Source: Pandoraea fibrosis
GTDB lineage: Bacteria > Pseudomonadota > Gammaproteobacteria > Burkholderiales > Burkholderiaceae
Reading direction: 5' to 3'
DNA length: 64,000 nt
Assembly: GCF_000807775.2 (NCBI RefSeq)
Contig: NZ_CP047385.1
Coordinates: 2,046,001 to 2,110,000 of the forward strand
Both the position numbers and the translations under genes were made by a program. Of the stretch, positions 10,700 to 21,581 are shown piece after piece. Each line of letters opens with the position of its first letter. The stretch's first letter is position 1. The notes under the pieces were generated by a model. It did no database searches, had not been told where the DNA came from, and saw only the letters and a list, made by a program, of their open reading frames with translations.

Positions 10700-11793
10700 G
10701 CTTCGACTCGCTTGCCGGACACCGGATCGAACAGGTGCAGTGTCTTGGCCGACATGGCCAGCGGTACGACCGTGCCTGCGGCCGGACGCAGTTCGTGCGG
10801 CAGACGTACCGTGACGTGTTGATTGCCCCAACGGCCATGCGCCAGATTGTCGGCACCCAGCAGTTCGAGCTGATCGACCAGGATGTTGGTCTGTGCGGCG
10901 AAGGCGCCAAGGCCGTTCTGTTGTTCGGCGGGCACCAGATGTTCGGGGCGCACGCCGAGCACCAGTTCGCGGTTGGCATGCGCCATGCTCGTGGGCGGCA
11001 GTCGCAGCGACGGCCCACCGCCGTCGACCTGGAACGTGCGGCCTTCCGAGTCGACGCGACCCTTGAGCAGGTTCATCGCGGGGGAGCCCATGAAGCTCGC
11101 GACGAACAGCGACGCCGGACGCTCGTACACGTCGGTCGGCGTGCCGATCTGTTCGGCGTAGCCCTTGTTCATGACGATCACGCGGTCGGCCAGCGTCATG
11201 GCTTCGACCTGATCGTGCGTCACGTACAGGCTCGTTGTCTTCAGGCGGGCATGCAGACGTTGAATTTCCAGGCGCATTTGCACGCGCAGCTTGGCGTCGA
11301 GGTTCGAGAGTGGTTCGTCGAACAGGAACACCGCCGGCTCGCGCACGATGGCACGGCCCATGGCCACGCGCTGACGCTGACCGCCGGAGAGTTCGCGCGG
11401 CTTGCGTGCGAGCAGCGGCTCGAGTTCCAGAATACGCGCGGCGGCGAGCACACGCTCGTCGATGGTTTTCTTGTCGATGCCACGAATCTTCAGACCATAC
11501 GACATGTTCTGACGCACATCCATATGCGGATAGAGCGCGTAGTTCTGAAACACCATCGCAATGTTGCGATCCTTCGGCTCCAGTTGATTGACGACCTGCG
11601 AGCCGATCAGGATGCTGCCTTCGCTCACCGACTCGAGGCCGGCGACCATGCGCAGCAGCGTCGACTTACCGCAGCCCGAGGGGCCGACGATGACCACGAA
11701 TTCGCCATCCTGAATGTCGATGTCGACACCGTGCAGGATGTAGTTGGTCTGGTCGTAGGTTTTCTTGACGCTATGGAGTTTGAGATTTGCCAT
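10696..11793 (-). CDS. ugpC: sn-glycerol-3-phosphate import ATP-binding protein UgpC
   Basis: ATPase subunit of the G3P/glycerophosphocholine ABC importer, 365 residues as expected for UgpC/MalK-type proteins. Walker [11 protein letters not shown]-loop [11 protein letters not shown], signature [14 protein letters not shown], Walker [13 protein letters not shown] and switch His YVTHDQVEA are all present. A C-terminal TOBE/OB regulatory domain follows ([10 protein letters not shown]). It lies 2 bp after ugpE and overlaps ugpQ by 4 bp. Confidence 0.95.
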   Translation of the reverse strand: MANLKLHSVKKTYDQTNYILHGVDIDIQDGEFVVIVGPSGCGKSTLLRMVAGLESVSEGSILIGSQVVNQLEPKDRNIAMVFQNYALYPHMDVRQNMSYGLKIRGIDKKTIDERVLAAARILELEPLLARKPRELSGGQRQRVAMGRAIVREPAVFLFDEPLSNLDAKLRVQMRLEIQRLHARLKTTSLYVTHDQVEAMTLADRVIVMNKGYAEQIGTPTDVYERPASLFVASFMGSPAMNLLKGRVDSEGRTFQVDGGGPSLRLPPTSMAHANRELVLGVRPEHLVPAEQQNGLGAFAAQTNILVDQLELLGADNLAHGRWGNQHVTVRLPHELRPAAGTVVPLAMSAKTLHLFDPVSGKRVEA

Positions 11794-11795
11794 GA

Positions 11796-12641
11796 TTACT
11801 TTTCCGAATCAACCAGACCACGCACGAACCAGCGCTGCATGAGCAGGACCACCGCGAGCGGTGGCAGCATGGCGAGCAGCGTGGCACTCATGACGAGTTG
11901 CCATTGGGTGGCGGTGTCACCGCTGCCGATCATGCTCTTGATGCCCACCACGGCCGTCGTCATCGACGGGGCGTTGGTCACGAGAATCGGCCACAGGTAC
12001 TGATTCCAGCCATAGATGAAGGTGATGACAAACAGCGCGGCGATGTTCGTCTTCGACAGTGGCAGCACCACGTCGAAGAAGAATCGCATCGGGCCGGCAC
12101 CGTCGATGCGCGCGGCTTCGATAAGCTCGTCGGGCAGCGTCATGAAGAACTGCCGGAACAGGAACGTGGCCGTGGCCGACGCGATGAGCGGCACGGTCAG
12201 ACCCATGTAACTGTTGATGAGCCCGAGGCTCGAGATCACCTGCACCGTCGGGAAGATCCGCACTTCGACCGGCAGCATCAACGTGACGAAGATCAGCCAG
12301 AAGAACAGATTGCGCAACGGGAAGCGGAAATACACGATGGCGAAGGCCGACAGAATCGACACCGAGATCTTGCCGATGGTGATGACCAGTGCCATGAGCA
12401 GGCTGTTGCCGAGCATCAAGCCGAACGGCATGGCGGTATCGCCCGTGCCCTGACCCCACACGGTGGCGAGGTTCTGGAACAGGTGAGTGCTCGGAATGAG
12501 CGACAGGGGAACGGAGAAGATTTCCTGCTCGTTCATGGTGGCGGCGACGAACGCCACATAGAGCGGGAAAACCACCAACAGCACGCCGATGGCCAGCATG
12601 ACGTGGCAGAAGATATCCAGGCCGCGACGGTTCTCGATCAT
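11796..12641 (-). CDS. ugpE: sn-glycerol-3-phosphate ABC transporter permease UgpE
   Basis: Inner-membrane permease of 281 residues with six predicted hydrophobic helices. The EAA loop contacting UgpC is seen as [17 protein letters not shown]. The start ATG 12641 ([14 protein letters not shown]) overlaps the ugpA stop by 4 bp (ATGA). The frame stays open for about 150 codons further upstream, but that is the out-of-frame image of ugpA. Confidence 0.94.
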   Translation of the reverse strand: MIENRRGLDIFCHVMLAIGVLLVVFPLYVAFVAATMNEQEIFSVPLSLIPSTHLFQNLATVWGQGTGDTAMPFGLMLGNSLLMALVITIGKISVSILSAFAIVYFRFPLRNLFFWLIFVTLMLPVEVRIFPTVQVISSLGLINSYMGLTVPLIASATATFLFRQFFMTLPDELIEAARIDGAGPMRFFFDVVLPLSKTNIAALFVITFIYGWNQYLWPILVTNAPSMTTAVVGIKSMIGSGDTATQWQLVMSATLLAMLPPLAVVLLMQRWFVRGLVDSEK

Positions 12642-13534
12642 GCGTATTGCACCTTGCGTTCGATGAATCGGAACTGCACGACCGTGAGCACGATGACGAT
12701 TGCCATCAGCACCACCGACTGGGCAGCCGAGCTGCCGAGGTCGAGCCCCTTGAAGCCTTCCGAGTAGATCTTGTAGATCAGCGTCATGGTCGACTGGCCC
12801 GGGCCACCGCCGGTCGCGGCGTCGATCACCGGGAAGGTGTCGAAGAACGAGTACACGAGATTGACCACGAGCAGGAAGAATGTCGTCGGCGAGATCAGCG
12901 GCAACACCAGACCGAAGAAGCGGCGAACCGGGCCGGCGCCGTCGATCGCGGCGGCTTCCACGAGCGAGCGCGGAATTGCCTGCAACCCGGCGTAGAAGAA
13001 CAGGAAGTTGTAGCTGATCTGTTTCCAGATGGAGGCGAGCACAACGAGGAACATGGCCTGTCCGCCGTTGAGCGCGTGATTCCACTCAATGCCGAACTTC
13101 GCCAGCCCGTACGTGACGAGACCAATACTCGGATTGAACAGGAACGCCCACAGCACGGCGGCAATGGCAGGCGCCACGGCGTACGGCCAGATGAGCAAGG
13201 TCTGATAGGCGCGCTTGCCGCGTGTCACGCGATCGGCCATGGCGGCGAGCAGCAGCGAGATGACCAGCCCGCAGACCGTGACCAGACCACTGAAGATCAT
13301 CGTGGTGCGAAACGAGGCGAGGTAGAGCGGATCGCGCCACAGCGCACTGAAATTGTCGAGTCCGACGAACTCGCTGGACAGCCCGAAGGCGTCTTGTGCC
13401 GACGTCGATTGCCACAGGGCTTCGCCTGCGGGCCAAAGGAAGAACACGACCGTGATGAAGAGCTGCGGCGCGACGAGCGCGTAGGGCAGCCAGCCGGTTC
13501 CGAAGCGGGGGCGTTCTCTGGAGTTGTGCGCCAT
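12638..13534 (-). CDS. ugpA: sn-glycerol-3-phosphate ABC transporter permease UgpA
   Basis: First permease of the Ugp importer, 298 residues with six hydrophobic segments and the EAA loop [18 protein letters not shown]. It begins [26 protein letters not shown]. It is separated from ugpB by 136 bp holding a strong intrinsic terminator, so it probably receives only part of the ugpB transcription. Confidence 0.94.
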   Translation of the reverse strand: MAHNSRERPRFGTGWLPYALVAPQLFITVVFFLWPAGEALWQSTSAQDAFGLSSEFVGLDNFSALWRDPLYLASFRTTMIFSGLVTVCGLVISLLLAAMADRVTRGKRAYQTLLIWPYAVAPAIAAVLWAFLFNPSIGLVTYGLAKFGIEWNHALNGGQAMFLVVLASIWKQISYNFLFFYAGLQAIPRSLVEAAAIDGAGPVRRFFGLVLPLISPTTFFLLVVNLVYSFFDTFPVIDAATGGGPGQSTMTLIYKIYSEGFKGLDLGSSAAQSVVLMAIVIVLTVVQFRFIERKVQYA

Positions 13535-13546
13535 AACGTAGTGACC

Positions 13547-13586
13547 AAAAAAAAACCAACCCGGCCCGCATTGACGGCGGGCCGGG
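13547..13586 (-). terminator. Intrinsic terminator between ugpB and ugpA
   Basis: On the minus strand a perfect 10-bp stem (CCCGGCCCGC with GCGGGCCGGG, 7-base loop) is followed by TTGG and nine T residues. It lies after the ugpB stop and before the ugpA start. Such terminators commonly let the binding protein be made in excess over the membrane and ATPase subunits. Confidence 0.88.
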
Positions 13587-13670
13587 TGGTGTCATTGTAA
13601 CGTCACGATTCGCACGGCAAATGCGGGCGACTTGCCTGCACTGCGTGCGTCATCGCGCGTTGGGGGCCGC

Positions 13671-15002
13671 TTAGCTGCCCTGCTTCTGGAAGCGGCGAAG
13701 CAGATCGTCGCCACGCGATGCCGCCTTGTCCAGTGCCGCTTTGGGCGTTTGCTTGCCGCTCCACACGCCTTCGAGCTCTTCGTCGATCACCGTGCGGATC
13801 TGCGGCATGTTGCCCAGACGCAGGCCTCGCGTGAACGGCAGGGGCGGCTTGTTGAGCATCTGCTTGATGGCCATGTCGGAGCCCGGGTTCTTTGCGTAGA
13901 AGCCTTGCTTCTCGGTCAGTTCGTAGGCAGCCTTCGTGACCGGCAGGTAGCCGGTGTCCTGGTGCCACTTGGCAGCCACGGCCGGCGAAGCGAGGTAGTT
14001 CAGGAACTTGGCCACGCCCTTGTACTCGGCCGACGACTTGCCGGCGAGCACCCACAGGCTCGCGCCACCGATGATGGCGTTTTGCGGCGCGCCCTTCACG
14101 TCGGCGTCGTAAGGCATCATGCCCACGCCGTAGCTGAACTTGGCGTACTTGGCGATGTTGGCGAGCGCACCCGAGGTGGTCATCGCGATACCGCAGTCGC
14201 CGCTGTAGAACTTCGAGGTCACTTCATCCTTGCGGCCCACGTAGGTGAACGTGCCTTCCTTGGCCATGTCTGCCAGGAACTGGATGTGCTTGATCTGTTG
14301 CGGGCCGTTGAAGTTCAGCTTGGCGTCGAGACCGTCGAAGCCATTGTTCTTCGTGGCGAACGGCAGGGCATGCCACGCGCTGTAGTTCTCGAGCTGCGTC
14401 CAGCTCTGCCAGCCCATGGTGAAGCCGCACGACAGACCGGCGGCCTTGAGCTTCTGGGCGTCCGACTTCACGTCGGCCCAGGTCTTGGGCGGGGTGTTCG
14501 GATCGAGGCCGGCCTTCTTGAAGGCGTCCTTGTTGTAGTACAGCACCGGCGTCGAGCTGTTGAACGGCATCGACACGAGGTGATTGGTCTTGCTGTCGGC
14601 GTAGTAGCTCGCCACGGTCGGCACGAAGGCCGCTTCGTCGAACGGCTCGCCGGCGTCCTTCATGACCTGCCACACCGGCTTCACAGCCTTCTGGGCCTGC
14701 ATCATCGTGGCCGTGCCGACTTCGTACACCTGGAGAATGGCCGGCGCATTGCCTGCGCGGAAGGCGGCAATACCGGCTGCCAGACCCTGCTCGTAGTTGC
14801 CCTTGTAGATCGGGACAATCTTGTAGTCGCTTTGCGAAGCGTTGAAATCGTTAGCGATCTGGTTGACGCGCTCGCCGAGGGCCGATTCCATCGAATGCCA
14901 GAACTGGATCTCGGTGGCGGCCAGGGCCGAGGTGCTCATGCCGAGCGCCATTGCAGCGCCAACGCCGGCCAGGGCGATACTGCGCAGGGAAGGTTGCTTC
15001 AT
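13671..15002 (-). CDS. ugpB: sn-glycerol-3-phosphate-binding periplasmic protein UgpB
   Basis: Periplasmic solute-binding protein (family 1) that delivers G3P or glycerophosphocholine to UgpAEC2. The 443 residues match UgpB. A Sec signal peptide lies at residues 1-28 (ending STSALAA). The mature part contains [21 protein letters not shown] and [15 protein letters not shown], both typical of UgpB. A GGAGA ribosome site precedes ATG 15002. No convincing Pho box was found in the 280 bp upstream, so phosphate control cannot be claimed. Confidence 0.94.
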   Translation of the reverse strand: MKQPSLRSIALAGVGAAMALGMSTSALAATEIQFWHSMESALGERVNQIANDFNASQSDYKIVPIYKGNYEQGLAAGIAAFRAGNAPAILQVYEVGTATMMQAQKAVKPVWQVMKDAGEPFDEAAFVPTVASYYADSKTNHLVSMPFNSSTPVLYYNKDAFKKAGLDPNTPPKTWADVKSDAQKLKAAGLSCGFTMGWQSWTQLENYSAWHALPFATKNNGFDGLDAKLNFNGPQQIKHIQFLADMAKEGTFTYVGRKDEVTSKFYSGDCGIAMTTSGALANIAKYAKFSYGVGMMPYDADVKGAPQNAIIGGASLWVLAGKSSAEYKGVAKFLNYLASPAVAAKWHQDTGYLPVTKAAYELTEKQGFYAKNPGSDMAIKQMLNKPPLPFTRGLRLGNMPQIRTVIDEELEGVWSGKQTPKAALDKAASRGDDLLRRFQKQGS

Positions 15003-15282
15003 GCCAATCTCCGATGGTTCACGAGAAGTCTAGTTGTTCGCGGTGCGAACCTTGTAGCGCCGGCTAGACTATCACGCTGCCATGTTTTTTCCACTCGCAG
15101 CGCACAATGCGTGTTGCATGGGAACGTCTGAGGGGGATTGACAGTTTTCGCCGCGGGCCATCCGGCAAGGCGTTGCACCCCATTTGCAGCCGGATACAAC
15201 GTGGCATTGCGCCGCACAAAGTGGCCTGACTTATTTCTGACTTATTTTCTCGCCACGCATGCCTGGAGGGGCTCCGATACGC

Positions 15283-15753
15283 TCAAGCCCGGTGATACGG
15301 ATGATTGGCGTTGATGCTCCACGCGCGATAAAGCTGCTCGGCCAGCAACACGCGCACCATCCCGTGGGGCATGGTCAGACTGGACAGCCGGATGAGCGTA
15401 TCGGCGCGGGCCTTGAGGGCGGGGTCCAGGCCGTCGGCGCCGCCGATCACGAAGGCCACGTCGCGCCCGTCCTGTTGCCAACCGGTGAGCGACTGGGCCA
15501 GACGCATCGTCGTGAGATCCTGCCCGCGCTCGTCAAGGCACACCAGCCGGCAGCCGCGCGGCAGGGCCGCCTCGATACGCTGGGCCTCGGCGGCCATCAC
15601 CGTTTCGGCGGTGCGGGAGTTGGAGCGTTGCTCCGGCTTGATTTCCTTGAGTTCGATGCGCAGCTCGGGCGGCATGCGCTTGGCGTACTCGGCGAAGGCG
15701 GTCTCGATCCAGCCGGGCATCTTGTGCCCGACTGCGAGAATGAACAGACGCAT
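15283..15753 (-). CDS. rlmH: 23S rRNA (pseudouridine1915-N3)-methyltransferase
   Basis: SPOUT-class methyltransferase acting on helix 69 of 23S rRNA in the 70S ribosome. The 156 residues match RlmH/YbeA. Typical segments are [15 protein letters not shown] at the start, [12 protein letters not shown] for the knot AdoMet loop, and the C-terminal ending [15 protein letters not shown](A) close to the RlmH consensus. Located 24 bp after rsfS in the same direction, the usual rsfS-rlmH pair. Confidence 0.95.
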   Translation of the reverse strand: MRLFILAVGHKMPGWIETAFAEYAKRMPPELRIELKEIKPEQRSNSRTAETVMAAEAQRIEAALPRGCRLVCLDERGQDLTTMRLAQSLTGWQQDGRDVAFVIGGADGLDPALKARADTLIRLSSLTMPHGMVRVLLAEQLYRAWSINANHPYHRA

Positions 15754-15777
15754 GGCAGCAGAGTCCCGCGCGGGGTC

Positions 15778-16218
15778 TTACTTGGCCTTGCGGCGGGCGG
15801 GCGCCGGCGATTCGAGCGTGTCGTCCTCTTCGTCTTCGTCGTCTTGCGCGCTGGCCTTGGCGCCGGCCTTGGTACCGGCGGCCTTCAGGCGTACTGGCTT
15901 CTCGCCCCAGATCTCTTCGAGGTTGTAGTACTGGCGCAGCGCCGGCTGCATGATGTGCACGATGGCGTCGCCCGTGTCGACCAGCACCCATTCGCCCACA
16001 TCTTCACCTTCCATGCTGATGATGTCGCCGCCGGCTTCCTTGACCTTGTCGCGCACGCTGGCGGCGAGGGCCTTGGTCTGGCGGTTGGAGGTGCCGCTCG
16101 CGATGACCACGCGGTCGAACAGGGCGGTCAGGTGCGAGGTGTTGAACACCTTGATGTCTTGGGCCTTGACGTCTTCGAGGGCGTCGACGATCAGGCGCTG
16201 CAGTTTGCGAATATCCAT
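15778..16218 (-). CDS. rsfS: Ribosomal silencing factor RsfS
   Basis: Binds uL14 on the 50S subunit and blocks subunit joining in slow growth. The 146 residues comprise the RsfS core (LQRLIVDALEDVKAQDI, DRVVIASGTSNRQ, GEDVGEWVLVDTGDAIVHIM) and a 30-40 residue charged tail with an acidic run (DDEDEEDD) then Arg/Lys. Such tails occur in Burkholderiales homologues. It lies between nadD and rlmH, and the three are probably one operon. Confidence 0.94.
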   Translation of the reverse strand: MDIRKLQRLIVDALEDVKAQDIKVFNTSHLTALFDRVVIASGTSNRQTKALAASVRDKVKEAGGDIISMEGEDVGEWVLVDTGDAIVHIMQPALRQYYNLEEIWGEKPVRLKAAGTKAGAKASAQDDEDEEDDTLESPAPARRKAK

Positions 16219-16273
16219 AGTGCGTCTTTTTGGTGAAACAGGGAGTGCGGGGTAGCGGCCCGTCAGCGGGCCG

Positions 16274-17005
16274 TCAAGCGCGGTACAGGTGTTGCGCGCG
16301 GATGTACTGCCACACGGGTTCGGGCAGGTTCGCCGGGGGCGTGGCCTCGTCTCGCGCGTGCGCCAAAGTGGCGCGCAACTCGGTGGCGGAGATGTCGACG
16401 GCGAGTGAGTCGTCGATCAGAATGCCGCCGCATGGCGTGGATTGTACCCCGAGCGCAGACATTTCCCTTTCGGCGAAGACTTGACGCAGTTGGGGCGAGG
16501 CCAAATCGCGGTTGAAACCGGGGCGCGCCGCGGCGCAGATGTTGGCGTAATCGAACAGCTCCCGCCACGCGTGCCACGTATCCAGACGCACCAGTTGGTC
16601 CGAGCCGATGAGCAGCGACAACGACGCCCGAGGCCCGACATCGCGGCGGATGTCGCGCAGCGTATCGACGGTGTAGCTCGGCCCGGCACGCTCGATCTCG
16701 CGCGTGCTGACGATGAGTTCTGTCGCCGGTTGCGTGCGCGCCAGTTCGGCGGCGAGGGTTTCGGCGGCCAGGCGTGTCATCGCCAGCCGGTGCCCGGCCG
16801 GCGTGCTGCCTTGTTTCTGCGGCTGCTGGCCCGCCGGCATCAGCATTAGTTCGTCGAGGGCCAGCGTGCGGGCGAAAAGCGCGCCCAGCGCGAGGTGTCC
16901 GGTGTGAATCGGATCGAATGTGCCGCCCAGCACGCCAATGCGCCGGACCGAACCGGCGGGGGGCCTATGGGGCGTGTGCGGCGCCGCAGCGGAAGAGAGA
17001 GTCAT
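16274..17005 (-). CDS. nadD: Nicotinate-nucleotide adenylyltransferase
   Basis: Forms deamido-NAD from nicotinate mononucleotide and ATP. The nucleotidylyltransferase motif GVLGGTFDPIHTGHL, the substrate element MPAGQQPQK and the ISATELR C-terminal motif (SxTxxR type) are present. The 243-residue reading includes about 20 N-terminal residues before the GGTFDP motif, which is longer than usual, so a later start is possible. It lies 13 bp after hemF and before rsfS. Confidence 0.94.
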   Translation of the reverse strand: MTLSSAAAPHTPHRPPAGSVRRIGVLGGTFDPIHTGHLALGALFARTLALDELMLMPAGQQPQKQGSTPAGHRLAMTRLAAETLAAELARTQPATELIVSTREIERAGPSYTVDTLRDIRRDVGPRASLSLLIGSDQLVRLDTWHAWRELFDYANICAAARPGFNRDLASPQLRQVFAEREMSALGVQSTPCGGILIDDSLAVDISATELRATLAHARDEATPPANLPEPVWQYIRAQHLYRA

Positions 17006-17018
17006 GCGCGGCCGGCCT

Positions 17019-17954
17019 TCACACCCACTCGCGGCGCACGAGGAAGTCGGTATAGAGCTTCGCCTCGGGGGTATCCGGCTCGGGCTTCCAGTCGTAATGC
17101 CATTTCACGATCGGTGGCATCGACATCAGGATGGATTCGGTACGCCCTCCCGATTGCAGGCCGAAGTGCGTGCCGCGATCCCAGACCAGGTTGAATTCGA
17201 CGTAACGGCCACGACGGTGCGCCTGAAAATCGCGCTCGCGCTCGCCATACGGCATGCCGCGGCGGCGCTCGATGATCGGCACATAGGCATCGAGGAAGGC
17301 GTCGCCCACGCTCTGCATGACGGCAAAGCCCGTATCGAAGCCGCCCCCGGAGAAGTCGTCGAAGAAGATACCGCCGATGCCGCGCGGCTCCTGACGGTGC
17401 TTCAGATAGAAGTAGTCGTCGCACCAGGCCTTGAAGCGCGGATACCAGGTGGTGTCGAACGGATCGAGCGCGTCTTTGCACGTCTGGTGGAAGTGCTGGC
17501 AGTCTTCTTCGAACGGGTAGTACGGCGTGAGATCCATGCCACCGCCGAACCAGAACGCCGGCAACTCGCCCGGCGCGGTCGCAATCAGAATGCGCACGTT
17601 GAAGTGCACGGTCGGGCAGTACGGATTGCGCGGATGCAGGACCAGCGAGACGCCGAGGGCTTCGAAGCCGCGTCCGGCCAGCTCGGGGCGCGACGCGCTG
17701 GCCGAGCCCGGCAACTTGTCGCCGACCACATGGGAGAAATTCACGCCGCCGCGCTCGAAGAAGTTGCCATCGTCGAGCACGCGGGTACGGCCGTCACCGC
17801 GCAGCGCACCGTCGGCCGGGCGTTGCCAGTCGTCGGCGAAGAAGCGTTTGCCGTCGAGGCGTTCAAGCGTCTCGACAATGCGGTCCTGAAGCCCGAGCAG
17901 ATAAGTTCGCACCGCGCCCGTATCGGGCGCCGGTGCGGCGTCTTGCACTGTCAT
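17019..17954 (-). CDS. hemF: Oxygen-dependent coproporphyrinogen III oxidase
   Basis: Aerobic haem-synthesis enzyme that decarboxylates coproporphyrinogen III to protoporphyrinogen IX. The 311-residue length and signatures match Hem[52 protein letters not shown], and the C-terminal [18 protein letters not shown] cytoplasmic homodimer in family members. Upstream of nadD in the same direction. Confidence 0.96.
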   Translation of the reverse strand: MTVQDAAPAPDTGAVRTYLLGLQDRIVETLERLDGKRFFADDWQRPADGALRGDGRTRVLDDGNFFERGGVNFSHVVGDKLPGSASASRPELAGRGFEALGVSLVLHPRNPYCPTVHFNVRILIATAPGELPAFWFGGGMDLTPYYPFEEDCQHFHQTCKDALDPFDTTWYPRFKAWCDDYFYLKHRQEPRGIGGIFFDDFSGGGFDTGFAVMQSVGDAFLDAYVPIIERRRGMPYGERERDFQAHRRGRYVEFNLVWDRGTHFGLQSGGRTESILMSMPPIVKWHYDWKPEPDTPEAKLYTDFLVRREWV

Positions 17955-18083
17955 TCTGAGACGTCCCCATGCGTGGTAATAACCGCGATTGTACCGGCAG
18001 CCACACGTTCGGGGGCACGGCGGGGCGGCAAACGGTCTCGCCGAATGCCGCCCGAATGACCTGTATCAAGCCCTTGCGATCGA

Positions 18084-18974
18084 TCAGGGCGTCGGGGCGT
18101 TGGGCAGCGGGTTGACCGGTGCCGCGCCGCCTGCGGCAGGCGGTGCCGGCATTGTCTTGCCCGAGGTGTCGCCGGGTGGCGGCATGAAGATCTGGCGTGG
18201 TGCCGGCACCGGCCAGTGGGCCGTACCACCGACCTCGGCAATCGCCTGATTGGTATCGAAGTACACCTGCCAATAATCCTTGTTATGGCAGTACGGCCGC
18301 ACCGCGAGCAACGGTCCGGCCGATGTGAACTCGAGAATCGCGACATCCACCGCCGGCGTGCCCATCACGTTCGGAATTTGCGCGATGCGGGCTTTCAGGC
18401 GGGCAATCGCGTCCTGCACATCCACCGTGTGTGCCAACTGCGCCTTCAGGTCGACGCGGCGAAACGCATTGGCGTCGTACACCGTGATGTTGTCGCCGAA
18501 GACCTTCGTGTTGCCGACATACACGCGCAGATTGTCGGCCGTGGTGAGTGTAGTGACGAACAAACCGATCTCGTCGACCACACCGGTCACGCCGCCCGCA
18601 CTGATCATGTCGCCAGTCTTGAACGGGCGCAGCACGATGAGGAAGATGCCCGAGGCGAAATTCGACAGCAGTCCGGACCAGGCGGCGCCGATCGCGATGC
18701 CGGCCGCAGCGAGCAGGGCGGCGAACGATGTTGTCTCGATACCGCAGACACTGAGGATGGAGATGATCAGCGCGATGCGCAAGGCGATGCGCAGCGTCGA
18801 TTCGGTGTAGCGAACCAGGGTGGGATCGATGGCCCGGCGGGTCATGGCGGCGCGCACAAGCCGGGCAACCACATTGATGACGATGCCGCCGACAATCCAG
18901 ATGACGATGGCCATCGCGATTTTCAGGCCGAACGGCACCAGATAATCGTTGACCAGTTTGTCGAGATCAAACAT
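18084..18974 (-). CDS. Small-conductance mechanosensitive channel (MscS family)
   Basis: Membrane channel of 296 residues that releases solutes on hypo-osmotic shock. About three N-terminal helices are followed by the pore helix rich in Gly/Ala (AALLAAAGIAIGAAWSGLLSN), then the beta domain (IVLRPFKTGDMISAGGVTGVVDEIGLFVTTLTT). The C-terminus is an unusual Pro/Ala-rich stretch of about 30 residues. ATG 18974 (MFDLDKLVNDYL) has a good GGAG site; an upstream in-frame extension has no membrane or family similarity. Confidence 0.93.
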   Translation of the reverse strand: MFDLDKLVNDYLVPFGLKIAMAIVIWIVGGIVINVVARLVRAAMTRRAIDPTLVRYTESTLRIALRIALIISILSVCGIETTSFAALLAAAGIAIGAAWSGLLSNFASGIFLIVLRPFKTGDMISAGGVTGVVDEIGLFVTTLTTADNLRVYVGNTKVFGDNITVYDANAFRRVDLKAQLAHTVDVQDAIARLKARIAQIPNVMGTPAVDVAILEFTSAGPLLAVRPYCHNKDYWQVYFDTNQAIAEVGGTAHWPVPAPRQIFMPPPGDTSGKTMPAPPAAGGAAPVNPLPNAPTP

Positions 18975-19251
18975 GTGAGTCTCCGTCGAGCGAGGGTCTG
19001 TCGGGAAAACTGTATGAAGTCCGCCGGGGCTGGCCGGATGCGGGTACCCGCCATAAGGCGTGAGTGACGGCACTACGCGGTGCCAGCGTGCCAACTTGCC
19101 CTGCACTTGTCAATCGCGGCAGTGCAGCAACGTGGCAGTGCAAACCATATGGGCGTCTTTCCAAATGACAACGGCCCGGCGGACTTGATGTCCCCCGGGC
19201 CGTGGCAGATCGGTCTGGCGCTTCAGGGCAAGCCTTCAGACGCCGCCGGTC

Positions 19252-20529
19252 TTACTCCGGTTTGCGCGCCAGTGCGCGGTTGCCGATGTCGTGGCGATAT
19301 TGCATGCCGTCGAAATTGATCTGGTTGACGGTCTGATACGCCACGCTCTGTGCGCCGCGCACGGTGTCGGACAGGCCGACCACGCACAACACGCGCCCGC
19401 CGGTGACGGTGAGCACGTCATTCTCGAGCTGGGTGCCCGCGTGGAACGTGACGCAATCGGCCGTCTCGGCCGGCACTTCGGAGATCCGGTCGCCCTTGCG
19501 CGGCGTGTCCGGATAGCCGTGCGCCGCAAGCACTACGCCCAATGCATAACGGCGATCCCAGTCGAGTTCGATCTTGTCGAGTGTGCCGGCAATCGCGTGC
19601 TCGACCACCACCGAAAAGTCGCCCTTCAGGCGCGCCATGATCGGCTGCGTCTCGGGGTCGCCCATGCGGCAGTTGAATTCGAGCGTCTTGATGTTGCCTT
19701 GTGCGTCGATCATCAGGCCGGCGTACAGGAAGCCCGTGAAGCGAATGCCGTCGGTCTCCATGCCGCGCACGGTCGGCAGAATGATCTCGCGCATCACGCG
19801 GGCGTGAATCTGCGGCGTGACGATCGGCGCAGGCGAATAGGCGCCCATGCCACCCGTGTTCGGGCCCTGATCGTTGTCGAGCAGACGCTTGTGATCCTGC
19901 GATGTGGCCAGCGGCAGCACATTCTTGCCGTCGACCATCACGATGAAGCTGGCTTCCTCGCCTTGCAGGAATTCCTCGATCACGACGCGGGCGCCGGCAT
20001 CGCCGAGCTTGTTGTCCGCGAGCATCATGTCGACGGCGTTGTGTGCTTCTTCGAGCGACATCGCCACGACCACACCCTTGCCGGCGGCAAGACCGTCTGC
20101 CTTGATGACGATCGGCGCGCCCTTGGCGTCGATATAAGCGTGGGCCAGCGCGGCGTCGGAGAACGTTTCGTAATCGGCGGTGGGAATGCCGTGGCGCTTC
20201 ATGAACGCCTTGGCGAAGTCCTTCGACGATTCGAGCTGCGCGGCTTCCTTCGTCGGGCCGAAGATCTTCAGGCCACGGGCACGGAAGATATTGACGATAC
20301 CGGCAGCCAGCGGTGTTTCCGGGCCGACTACCGTGAGCGCGATGCCTTCGCGCACGGCGAATTCGGCGAGCACGTTCGGATCGCTGATCGGCACATTGCG
20401 CAGGCGCTCGTCGAGCGCCGTGCCACCGTTACCCGGTGCGACATAGACCAACTGAATGCGCGGCGATTGGGCAAGCTTCCACGCCAGCGCGTGTTCGCGG
20501 CCGCCCGATCCGACAACCAGAATTTTCAT
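19252..20529 (-). CDS. purD: Phosphoribosylamine-glycine ligase
   Basis: ATP-grasp enzyme of purine synthesis forming GAR from phosphoribosylamine, glycine and ATP. The 425 residues match PurD. It begins MKILVVGSGGREHALAWKL and has LAAGKGVVVAMS in the ATP-grasp part, QDHKRLLDNDQGPNTGGMG, and EFNCRMGDPETQ. It lies 1 bp after yebC, so the two are probably cotranscribed. Confidence 0.96.
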   Translation of the reverse strand: MKILVVGSGGREHALAWKLAQSPRIQLVYVAPGNGGTALDERLRNVPISDPNVLAEFAVREGIALTVVGPETPLAAGIVNIFRARGLKIFGPTKEAAQLESSKDFAKAFMKRHGIPTADYETFSDAALAHAYIDAKGAPIVIKADGLAAGKGVVVAMSLEEAHNAVDMMLADNKLGDAGARVVIEEFLQGEEASFIVMVDGKNVLPLATSQDHKRLLDNDQGPNTGGMGAYSPAPIVTPQIHARVMREIILPTVRGMETDGIRFTGFLYAGLMIDAQGNIKTLEFNCRMGDPETQPIMARLKGDFSVVVEHAIAGTLDKIELDWDRRYALGVVLAAHGYPDTPRKGDRISEVPAETADCVTFHAGTQLENDVLTVTGGRVLCVVGLSDTVRGAQSVAYQTVNQINFDGMQYRHDIGNRALARKPE

Positions 20530-20530
20530 C

Positions 20531-21256
20531 TTATTCCTCGATGACGGCGTTGGTGAAGACTTCCTGCACGTCGTCGAGGTTTTCGAGCGCGTCGAGCAGC
20601 TTTTGCATTTTCACGGCGTCGTCGCCGGTGAAGACCACTTCCGTTTGCGGTTTCATCGTGACTTCCGCCACTTCGGCCTTCAGGCCGGCCGCTTCGAGCT
20701 TTTCCTTCACAGCCTGAAGGTCGTTCGGCGGGCACACGACTTCGAAGCTGCCGTCCTCATTGGTGATGACATCGTCGGCACCGGCGTCGAGCGCCACTTC
20801 CATCAGCTTGTCTTCCGAAGTTTCCGGCGAGAACAGGAACTGACCGCAGTGAGTGAAGAGGAAGGCCACCGAACCGTCGGTGCCCATGTTGCCGCCGAAC
20901 TTGGAGAAGGCGTGACGCACTTCCGCGACGGTACGCACGCGGTTGTCCGTCATGGTGTCGACGATCACGGCGGCACCGTTGATGCCATAGCCTTCGTAAC
21001 GGATTTCTTCGTAGTTCGCGCCGTCAAGACCGCCAACGCCGCGATCGATCGCGCGCTTGACGTTGTCCTTGGGCATGTTGGCGTCGGCCGCCTTTTCCAC
21101 GGCCAGACGCAGACGCGGGTTGCTGTCGACGTCGCCGCCGCCCAGACGGGCAGCGACCGTGATTTCCTTGATCAGGCGTGTCCAGACTTTACCGCGCTTG
21201 GCATCTGCCGCAGCCTTCTTGTGTTTGATGTTGGCCCATTTGCTATGACCCGCCAT
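20531..21256 (-). CDS. yebC: YebC/PmpR-family translation or transcription regulator
   Basis: Member of the YebC/TACO1 family (241 residues). Family members have been described both as DNA-binding regulators and as factors easing ribosome stalling at proline stretches. It begins [23 protein letters not shown], the family hallmark, and contains [14 protein letters not shown] and [19 protein letters not shown]. First gene of yebC-purD. Confidence 0.94.
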   Translation of the reverse strand: MAGHSKWANIKHKKAAADAKRGKVWTRLIKEITVAARLGGGDVDSNPRLRLAVEKAADANMPKDNVKRAIDRGVGGLDGANYEEIRYEGYGINGAAVIVDTMTDNRVRTVAEVRHAFSKFGGNMGTDGSVAFLFTHCGQFLFSPETSEDKLMEVALDAGADDVITNEDGSFEVVCPPNDLQAVKEKLEAAGLKAEVAEVTMKPQTEVVFTGDDAVKMQKLLDALENLDDVQEVFTNAVIEE

Positions 21257-21581
21257 GAATTTCTCCGTCGTGCCGCGCTGTGCGGCGAAGTATGCTCTGC
21301 CGGCCCGCGCAGTGCTGCGCGGCCAACCGTTGAAACGGGAGCGCCCGCCACCACTGGGGTCGCGGGCGCCGATTGCCCAATCGCCCCGTGGGTCGCCGGG
21401 ATCGTCCCGATCCCGTCGGTCCCATCCCTGCGATCCATCGGATCCAACATTTCGGGCCGGGGCAGTCCGAGCGGCAACCTGCCGCTATAATCGGAGGCAA
21501 TTTTATCATGCCGCCGCACCGTGCCACGGGTGTTTGCTGCGCCGTGTCACGACCCCGCCGCGTCAAACGCCGAGGTCTCTC
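21257..21581. other. Divergent intergenic region yebC / yjgR-like
   Basis: This 325-bp stretch separates two divergent genes. A TATAAT at 21486-21491 could be the -10 of the rightward gene. The yjgR frame is open across the region, so a longer N-terminus cannot be excluded, but the encoded residues are low-complexity. Nothing else is seen. Confidence 0.5.

Noticed and set aside
15003..15282. A Pho box for phosphate control of ugpB
   Set aside because: One half-site-like CTGTCA is present on the minus strand at about 15139-15144, but the second half does not match and the spacing is wrong, so no regulon claim is made.
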